NCBI RefSeq assembly: GCF_014647835.1
Contig: NZ_BMPY01000040.1
Span: forward strand, 1-58,856
DNA: 58,856 bases
Origin: Microbispora rosea subsp. aerata
Lineage (GTDB): Bacteria; Actinomycetota; Actinomycetes; Streptosporangiales; Streptosporangiaceae
Direction of reading: 5' to 3'
Shown here: piece by piece, positions 53,402 through 58,856 of the stretch
Layout: each line of letters begins with the position of its first letter
How positions within the stretch are numbered: the first letter of the stretch is position 1
Notes under the pieces: model-generated
What the model was told of the DNA's origin: nothing
The model's database searches: none
What the model saw: only the letters and a program-made list of their open reading frames with translations
Translations under genes and position numbers: made by a program

Positions 53402-54493
53402 GTGGACGAGGCGGTCGCGCTGACACGCGAGCTGATCAGGATCGACTCGGTGGGCGGGGGCGAGGCCGCGGTGGCCGAGCCGCTCGCCGGGCGGCTGGCG
53501 GACGCCGGTTTCGCGGTGCGGCGGCACGAGCACGCGCCCGGCCGCACCGGGCTGATCGCCCGCTGGGGGACGGGCGTGCCGGTGACGCTGACCGGGCATC
53601 TCGACACGGTGCCGCTGGGCGGGCAGGCGTGGCGGCACGCGCCGCACGGCGCGGAGATCGACGGCGACCGCCTGTACGGGCGGGGGTCGAGCGACATGAA
53701 GGCCGGCGTCGCCGCGCTGGTGGTCGCCGCCGAGCGGCACGTGCGGCGGACCGGGCCGAGGGTCGCCCTGGAGATCGTCCTCACCGTGGGCGAGGAGACC
53801 GGGTGCGAGGGCGCGGCCGGCATGGCGGCCGCGGGCCTGGTGAGCACCTCGCGCGCGCTGCTGGTGGCCGAGCCGACCGCCAACCGGGTGCTGCTCGGGC
53901 ACAAGGGCGCGCTCTGGCTGGAGGCCACCACGCGGGGCAGGACCGCGCACGGCTCGATGCCGCACCTGGGCGACAACGCGATCTACAAGCTCGCCCGCGT
54001 GATCAGTACGGTCGAGCGGTTCGATCCCGGCGTGCCGGACCACCCCTGGCTCGGCCCGTCCACGGTGAACGTGGGCACGGTGCGCGGCGGGATCAACGTG
54101 AACTCGGTGCCCGACCTGGCCTCGGCCACCATCGACCTGCGCACCGTCGCCGGCCAGGACCACGGACGGCTCCGCGAGCGGCTGCGGGCCGCGCTCGGCG
54201 ACGAGGCGGCCCTCGACGTGCTCGTGGACCTGCCCGCCGTCTGGACCGAGCCGGACGCCCCCTTCGTCCGGGCCCTGGTCGACGCGGGGGCGGGCGCGCC
54301 CGGCGACCGCCCGGCGGCCAGCTACTTCACCGACGCCTCGGTCCTCGCCGCCGCCTGCGGCGGTGCGCCCGCGGTGATCTGCGGCCCGGGCGAGCCCGAG
54401 CAGGCGCACGTCACCGACGAATACTGCCTGGTCCACCGGATCGAGGAGGCCGTCGAGATCTACACCGCCGCCCTGGCCGCGATCGCCCCCTGA
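53402..54493 (+). CDS. M20-family metallo-amidohydrolase (ArgE/DapE-like)
   Basis: 363 residues. M20 zinc-site motifs in order: GHLDTVP (His, with the Asp two on), GRGSSDMKAG (bridging Asp), TVGEETGCEGA (catalytic Glu and Glu ligand), and AEPT region. The late His is in AHVTDEY. The dimerisation domain contains GRTAHGSMPHLG. It would deacylate or hydrolyse an N-acyl amino acid or peptide-like amide. GTG 53402 follows AAAGGGGG. It lies 17 bases after the LacI gene and is probably co-transcribed with it, so an amide bond may be part of the operon's substrate. Confidence 0.85.
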   Translation: MDEAVALTRELIRIDSVGGGEAAVAEPLAGRLADAGFAVRRHEHAPGRTGLIARWGTGVPVTLTGHLDTVPLGGQAWRHAPHGAEIDGDRLYGRGSSDMKAGVAALVVAAERHVRRTGPRVALEIVLTVGEETGCEGAAGMAAAGLVSTSRALLVAEPTANRVLLGHKGALWLEATTRGRTAHGSMPHLGDNAIYKLARVISTVERFDPGVPDHPWLGPSTVNVGTVRGGINVNSVPDLASATIDLRTVAGQDHGRLRERLRAALGDEAALDVLVDLPAVWTEPDAPFVRALVDAGAGAPGDRPAASYFTDASVLAAACGGAPAVICGPGEPEQAHVTDEYCLVHRIEEAVEIYTAALAAIAP

Positions 54494-54581
54494 CCGCCGT
54501 ACCGGCACGGCCGAAGCTCCCGGTGCGGCGCCGAACCCGGGCCGTTGCGGCGGACGGGCCGGGCGGCCGAAGGCCTCGGCA

Positions 54582-54622
54582 GGCACGTGTCCCCGCGGCG
54601 GCTCGTCGCGGGGACACGTGCC
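54582..54622. terminator. Strong bidirectional terminator
   Basis: GGCACGTGTCCCCGCG and CGCGGGGACACGTGCC form a perfect 16-bp stem with a nine-base loop. It lies between the convergent M20 and small exported-protein genes and can serve both. Confidence 0.85.
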
Positions 54623-54632
54623 ACAGCGGGCC

Positions 54633-54902
54633 TCAGCCGTACGGACGGTTGGACATGCGATCGGACGCGCCCACGCGTTCCCTCTGCTTGCGCAGACCGG
54701 CGAGGCCGAGCAGACCGAGCAGGCCCAGCAGACCCCACAGGCCGCCGTTGCCGCCGTCGTCCCTGCCCTGATCCGGTGGCGGACTGGGCTGGCTGTGCGT
54801 GACCGGCGCGACTGGCGTCTCCGCCGTGGCCGCCGTGGCCGCCGCGGCCGGAGCGAGCGTGAGCATGAAGGCCAGCCCCAGGCTCGTGAGCATCTTTCGC
54901 AT
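54633..54902 (-). CDS. WGxxGxxG-type small exported protein
   Basis: 89 residues. Signal peptide 1-26 (MLTSLGLAFMLTLAP). A Pro/Asp/Gly-rich mature part follows, then a C-terminal sorting-like segment: GGNGGLWGLLGLLG LAGL-type hydrophobic helix with the WGxxGxxG pattern, followed by a basic tail (RKQRER). Such proteins look like substrates of a C-terminal anchoring or processing system. Here 15 residues follow the basic cluster, more than usual. ATG 54902 follows GGGGGA. No processing protease is seen nearby. Confidence 0.7.
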   Translation of the reverse strand: MRKMLTSLGLAFMLTLAPAAAATAATAETPVAPVTHSQPSPPPDQGRDDGGNGGLWGLLGLLGLLGLAGLRKQRERVGASDRMSNRPYG

Positions 54903-55623
54903 TGATTTCCCCCGATCCGGCGGTCCCGCGATTGGGAGACCGCCTCCTGTCCCCTCCGGACGAAGCCGTGCCGCGGGAGGGTGAACCCTTCGTCCCTCCC
55001 GGGCGCATCCCCGGCGACGGCCGGTCGCCGTCACGGCGAAGCGTTCTCGTTGTCTCGGGAGAGGCTCCCTGCCCGCCGAAGACATCGGCCGCCCACGGGG
55101 TTTCCCGCCGTGTCCCGCGACGAGGCGCTTCCCCTCCGTCTCTGTTGCACCCTCACCGCGAGCCTCCGATCAATGCGGGCATGATGCGGATACATACCGA
55201 TAAGAGGGATTGAAAAGGTCAGCCTTTGACAGCGGAATCAGCGAAGGCGCCCAGCCACACCGGCCACGCCCGTCTCGCTCGGTACGTCCATCCAGCGAGC
55301 CGGTCGAACCCGAGCGCAGGACACCGGGCCGGAGTCGCTGGACGGCGAGATGACTCTCGACGGCCCTCGCACGGCACGACGACATCCGACTGGCCGAAGG
55401 CAGGCTTGGCTCGCCCGTGGTGCCCACAACCTCAAACTGCTCATGCCACCGCTCGGGCAGTACACGCAGGATCTCCGCGGGGTCGTCCTCGGCGTGGTGC
55501 AACGGCTCGGCCGCCGTGCTCGTCAGGCTACCGCCGCTCTCCGAGGCACCCCGGTTGTTTCACACATCGATCACTCAAAGACAGCGGCGGGCCGCTCCCC
55601 GGTGAGGTGCTGGAAGACCAGAA
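54903..55623. other. Gene-poor region with a possible DUF6247-like fragment
   Basis: No intact gene. On the minus strand at about 55425-55520 a frame reads HHAEDDPAEILRVLPERW and HEQF, which matches the start of small actinomycete DUF6247-type proteins. The frame then diverges into unrelated sequence, with no ribosome site and only a TTG start. It is probably a broken remnant. The rest shows no motif. Confidence 0.4.
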
Positions 55624-55653
55624 GAGGCCACTCGCGTGGTCGCGAGTGGCCTC
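55624..55653 (-). terminator. Terminator of the tRNA gene
   Basis: GAGGCCACTCGCG and CGCGAGTGGCCTC form a perfect 13-bp stem with a TGGT loop, 10 bases past the tRNA 3' end on the minus strand. It is followed by a pyrimidine-rich stretch. Confidence 0.8.
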
Positions 55654-55663
55654 CGAGCTGTGT

Positions 55664-55734
55664 GGGCGATACTGGGATCGAACCAGTGACCTCTTCGGTG
55701 TGAACGAAGCGCTCTCCCGCTGAGCTAATCGCCC
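55664..55734 (-). tRNA. tRNA-Val (anticodon CAC)
   Basis: The minus strand folds as a 71-nt cloverleaf: acceptor GGGCGAT/ATCGCCC, D-arm GCTC-AGCGGGA-GAGC, anticodon arm CTTCG-TTCACAC-CGAAG, variable AGGTC and T-arm ACTGG-TTCGATC-CCAGT. The loop gives anticodon CAC, reading GTG valine codons. The 3' CCA is not encoded. A strong hairpin follows, so it is a single-gene transcript. Confidence 0.95.
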
Positions 55735-56199
55735 GGGTTCGTCTGCGCCTCGCGGCGCCGACGGGGAAAACCATACCGCACCCGAGGGGGTGATGGCGAA
55801 ATCGCGGGCCGGTCGGCTCGATCGTCCCGCCTTCGTCAACACCTTCGAAAGGTTCGCCAGACCGTCCCCGGCGTGGGGGTGTGGTGTCATAGCATCGTGA
55901 TGCTCCATGCTCGACCTATACGCACGACCTGAGATCATTCGCCCGCAATGGCATCGCCGGCGCGGCCCCGCCGACACGCAAAGCAGAGGTAAGGACAAGC
56001 CTGTTGGTGATGTTTGAGCTGGTAGATGACCGAATGTCAAGCTGTGATGTGCGTTACAGAAGGGCCTGGAGGCGGAATCTTTCCTACGGGCCTCTTCGTT
56101 CGCCTCGTCGCGCGAGCGTACGGCGAGGCCCGGCCGCACAGTGAAGACGCAGTGAAAGCCCCTGACAGGGGACCCGACGACGAAAAGGTTTGGCTGACG
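55735..56199. other. Upstream region of the SsgB-like gene
   Basis: 465 bases without a supported gene. A GGAAT (56074-56078) and CGTT (56097-56100) pair, 18 bases apart, loosely resembles an ECF-sigma promoter. The tRNA promoter should also lie here, on the minus strand near 55770-55800. Both are tentative. Confidence 0.35.
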
Positions 56200-56616
56200 A
56201 TGAACAGCACCACCGTCTCTGCCGAGCTAGGCCTTCGGCTTGTGGTCCCCGACCGTACGACCGTCCCCCTGCTCGCAGGCCTGAGCTACACCGCCGAGGA
56301 TCCGTACGCCATCCGGATGGCCTTCCATGTGGGGAATGACGAGCCGGTCGAGTGGATCTTCGCCCGCGAGCTGCTGACCGTGGGCATCGTGCGGCGTGTC
56401 GGAGACGGAGACGTCCAGGTATGGCCGGCCCGGTCGGATGGCGAGCGGACCCTCCACATCAGCCTCACCTCGCCCTTCGGGCAGGCCCTGTTCGAGGTGC
56501 CCCTGGCCCCCCTCACCGAGTTTCTGCACCGGACCTACGAGCTCGTCCCCGCCGGCCGTGAGACCGACTTCATGGACCTGGACGAGGAGCTCACCAACAT
56601 GCTGTGGAGCTCCTGA
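56200..56616 (+). CDS. ssgB: SsgA/SsgB-like sporulation and cell-division protein (SALP)
   Basis: 138 residues, the usual size of SsgB. The family pattern is clear: MNSTTVSAELGLRLVV, DPYAIRMAFHVG, VEWIFARELL and GDVQVWPAR, ending DFMDLDEELTNMLWSS. SsgB positions FtsZ for sporulation septation in streptomycetes and is the most conserved SALP outside Streptomyces, so the name is reasonable but the paralogue is not certain. ATG 56200 is used; the frame opens further upstream without similarity. It indicates a sporulating actinomycete. Confidence 0.85.
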   Translation: MNSTTVSAELGLRLVVPDRTTVPLLAGLSYTAEDPYAIRMAFHVGNDEPVEWIFARELLTVGIVRRVGDGDVQVWPARSDGERTLHISLTSPFGQALFEVPLAPLTEFLHRTYELVPAGRETDFMDLDEELTNMLWSS

Positions 56617-56645
56617 AAGAGGGCTCCTGAGGGAGATCCCCGGGG

Positions 56646-57290
56646 TCAGCCCAGCCTCCGCTGGATCCCCCGCATGCGCGCGATCTCGATCTGCTGGCCG
56701 GAGACGACGTCCTGGGCCATCGCCCGCATGACCCGGTCCCGTCCCCGGCGCAGCTCCCGCGCGGCCATGCGGACCGCGCCCTCGTGGTGCCGGATCATCA
56801 GCGTGAGGAACAGCGTGTCGAAGGCGCGCCCGCGTGCCGTACGCAGCCGGTTGAGCTCCTCCTCACCGGCCATGCCATAGCCGCCTTGTCCGTGGTCGTG
56901 CGCGGGCGGCGGGGTGCGGCCGAGCCCGCGCAGCCACGACTCCATCACCGCGATCTCCCGGCGCTGCCCGTCCGCCACGCGGTCCGCCACCGCCGTCACC
57001 AGCGGGTCGCCGGCGCGCGCCGCGGCCAGCCTGGCCATCTCCAGCGCCTGCCGGTGGTGCGGGATCATCGCCTCGGCGAAGCGGACGTCCGCCGCCACCG
57101 GCCCCGTGTCCGCCGGCGAGCGGGCCGGCGGGGAGCCCGACTGCCCGGGGGCGCCGGGGGCGATCACCGGGGCGTCGGCGCGCGCCGGCGGAACGGCCTC
57201 GGACGAGCAGGCGGCCAGCGCCGGCGCAACTGCCAGCACAACCGTTACCAATCCGGTCCGCACTGGCCACGGGCTCGACATAACTTCCAT
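56646..57290 (-). CDS. DUF305 lipoprotein
   Basis: 214 residues. Lipoprotein signal peptide ending at Cys28 (LAACSS), from ATG 57290; a Met at residue 4 is an alternative start. The DUF305 domain (about 65-214) is a four-helix, ferritin-like bundle with paired His motifs: FAEAMIPHHRQALEMA near its start and FLTLMIRHHEGAVRMA later. The His/Met-rich pattern suggests metal (often copper) binding at the cell surface. It is divergent from an LVIVD-repeat lipoprotein gene, with a 32-base gap that must hold both starts. Confidence 0.88.
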   Translation of the reverse strand: MEVMSSPWPVRTGLVTVVLAVAPALAACSSEAVPPARADAPVIAPGAPGQSGSPPARSPADTGPVAADVRFAEAMIPHHRQALEMARLAAARAGDPLVTAVADRVADGQRREIAVMESWLRGLGRTPPPAHDHGQGGYGMAGEEELNRLRTARGRAFDTLFLTLMIRHHEGAVRMAARELRRGRDRVMRAMAQDVVSGQQIEIARMRGIQRRLG

Positions 57291-57322
57291 AGTGGACGAT
57301 CACCCGGGGAGATGGGGGCGAT

Positions 57323-58729
57323 GTGAGAAGACCGAGGCTGAAGGCCGCGCTGATGGCGGCCGTCCTCCTCCTGGCCCCGGCGTGCTCCTTCGGCGACTCG
57401 GGCGGCATCGGCGAGTTCGGCGAGCCCGCGCCGCCTCCCGCGGCCGCCCGGGACGGCATCCCGGCCCAGGACGAGATCAGGCACAGCCCCAACATCACGG
57501 TGGTCGCCAACGTCCCCCTGGCGGCGCCGTTCGACGGCCCGGAGGACTGGGGCACCGACATGGCCTTCCAGGGCCGCTACGCGTTCGTGGGCAACTACCG
57601 CGGCTTCACGGTGCACGACATCGGCGACCCCGAGCACCCCAAGGCCGTCGCCCGGGTCGAGTGCCCCGGCGGGCAGAACGACATCTCGGTCTCCGGCGAC
57701 CTGCTGTTCCTGTCGGTGGACTACCCGCGTACGGACGACACCTGTGCGAGCGACGACGCCGACCCGTCGGCCGCGAACATGTGGGAGGGCATCCGCATCT
57801 TCGACATCTCCGACAAGGCCCACCCGCGCTACCTGAAGTCCGTACGGACCGAGTGCGGCTCCCACACGCACGCGGTCGTGCCGGGCAAGGACGGCCAGAC
57901 GCTCTACCTGTACGTGTCGTCTCCCGGCCCGGAGCCGGACACGGTGAACTGCCGCCCGCCGCACCAGAACATATCGATCGTCGAGGTCCCCGTCGCCGAC
58001 CCCGGCCGGGCGCGGGTGGTGGCCAAGCCGGAGCTGTTCGCGGGCAGGCCGGAGGGCGAGACCTCGGCGGGCGGCTGCCACGACATCACCGTCTACCCGG
58101 AGAAGAATCTCGCCGCGGGCGCCTGCTACGGCGACGGCGTCCTGCTGGACATCTCCGACCCGGTGCGCCCCAGGCTGCTGCAGACCGTACGCGACGAGGA
58201 GAACTTCTCCATCTGGCACTCGGCCACGTTCAACAACGACGGCACGAAGGTGGTCTTCAGCGACGAGATGGGCGGCGGGCTGGCGGCCACCTGCCTGCCC
58301 TCGATCGACGCGACCAAGGGCGCGGACGCGATCTACGCGCTCACGGCCGAACGCAGGCTCGTCCGGCAGGGCTACTTCAAGATCCCCCGGGTGCAGGGCG
58401 AGCGGGAGAACTGCGTGGCCCACAACGGGTCGCTGGTGCCCGTGCCGGGCCGCGACGTGATGGTCCAGGGGTGGTACATGGGCGGAGTCTCGGTCTGGGA
58501 CTTCACCGACCCCGCCCACCCGCGGGAGATCGCGTACTTCGAGCGCGGGCCGCTGCCGCCGGAGCTCCACCTGGGCGGCTCCTGGTCGGCCTACTACTAC
58601 AACGGCTACATCTACTCCAGCGACATCACCAAGGGCCTGGACGTGCTGCGCCTGGACGACCCCCGCACCGACGCGGCCAAGTCCGTACGCCTCACGGAGC
58701 TCAACGCCCAGAGCCAGCGGTCCTACTGA
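57323..58729 (+). CDS. LVIVD-repeat (beta-propeller) lipoprotein
   Basis: 468 residues, GTG 57323. Lipoprotein signal peptide ending at Cys21 (LAPACS). The mature part is a repeated LVIVD-type beta-propeller: FTVHDIGDPEHPK, IRIFDISDKAHPRYL, VLLDISDPVRPRLL and VSVWDFTDPAHPREI, each D-x-(S/T)-D-P-x-x-P. LVIVD repeats make a surface-exposed propeller of unknown function. A pair with a divergent DUF305 gene recurs in actinomycetes as far as I know, suggesting a shared extracellular role, perhaps with metal. Confidence 0.87.
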   Translation: MRRPRLKAALMAAVLLLAPACSFGDSGGIGEFGEPAPPPAAARDGIPAQDEIRHSPNITVVANVPLAAPFDGPEDWGTDMAFQGRYAFVGNYRGFTVHDIGDPEHPKAVARVECPGGQNDISVSGDLLFLSVDYPRTDDTCASDDADPSAANMWEGIRIFDISDKAHPRYLKSVRTECGSHTHAVVPGKDGQTLYLYVSSPGPEPDTVNCRPPHQNISIVEVPVADPGRARVVAKPELFAGRPEGETSAGGCHDITVYPEKNLAAGACYGDGVLLDISDPVRPRLLQTVRDEENFSIWHSATFNNDGTKVVFSDEMGGGLAATCLPSIDATKGADAIYALTAERRLVRQGYFKIPRVQGERENCVAHNGSLVPVPGRDVMVQGWYMGGVSVWDFTDPAHPREIAYFERGPLPPELHLGGSWSAYYYNGYIYSSDITKGLDVLRLDDPRTDAAKSVRLTELNAQSQRSY

Positions 58730-58856
58730 GGGATCACTAGGGCACCCTCTTTCTCGCGGGCAGTGGCAAGCTGCTCGTGAAGGGGACTCGGCGGGAGCCG
58801 GGGTGACGGCCTGTTTTGATCGCCCATGAAGGGCCACTGTGATACCGCCGCCCCCG
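58730..58856. other. Right window edge, no recognised feature
   Basis: The last 127 bases contain GTTTTGATCGCCCATGAAGG and an AT-richer patch. This could be the start of a mobile element or promoter, but nothing can be confirmed from the visible part. Confidence 0.3.

Noticed and set aside
55664-55734. tRNA gene as an integrated-element attachment site
   Set aside because: No integrase, no repeated tRNA 3' end and no foreign-looking gene block is seen next to it.

Overview
The window looks like chromosomal DNA from a sporulating, high-GC filamentous actinomycete. Very GC-rich third codon positions, many GTG/TTG starts, an SsgB-like sporulation protein and many LacI/DeoR/ROK-controlled sugar systems point to the order Streptosporangiales (for example Nonomuraea, Microbispora or Streptosporangium relatives). 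The genus is an inference; no rRNA gene is present.

Layout. 1-1.8 kb: the 3' end of an IS110-like transposase, a probably interrupted small gene on the minus strand with a LexA-like box, then gene-poor DNA with a 99-bp-period repeat. 1.8-6.9 kb: a TPR/AAA ATPase and TPR membrane protein pair, a dienelactone-hydrolase family enzyme, a small DUF6295-like protein and a GNAT acetyltransferase. 7.2-14.5 kb: a scarred, degenerate island. It holds a frameshifted TerD-domain gene, a decayed IS256-family transposase, an atypical orphan response regulator, a truncated MFS pump joined to a truncated acyl-ligase, an aminotransferase, an FAH-family hydrolase, an ISL3 remnant and a frameshifted SPW-repeat gene. 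14.7-19.2 kb: alditol oxidase, 1-Cys-like peroxiredoxin, methyltransferase, MFS transporter.

19.7-41 kb is a carbohydrate region. A LacI regulator diverges from two tandem GH3 glycosidases. An alpha/beta hydrolase follows. Next comes a YtfQ/R/T/YjfF-like (galactofuranose-type) ABC importer downstream of a secreted PA14-GH2 glycosidase, which diverges from a DeoR regulator and an orphan RbsA-type ATPase. A ROK regulator, two related small exported proteins and a YchJ-family protein complete it. 41.7-45.2 kb holds a secreted alpha-amylase with a CBM25 and two small exported proteins.

45.5-54.5 kb is the most coherent and least familiar unit. A seven-gene minus-strand operon encodes a solute-binding protein, ABC ATPase, permease, phosphotriesterase-like enzyme, GATase1-like protein, nucleoside hydrolase and ribokinase. 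It faces a LacI repressor plus an M20 amidohydrolase. Matching 18-bp operator candidates lie just after a clear promoter for the operon and at the repressor's own start. I read it as import and stepwise breakdown of a ribosyl-containing compound. 54.6-58.9 kb holds a WGxxGxxG-type small exported protein, tRNA-Val(CAC), an SsgB-like protein, and a divergent DUF305 / LVIVD-repeat lipoprotein pair.
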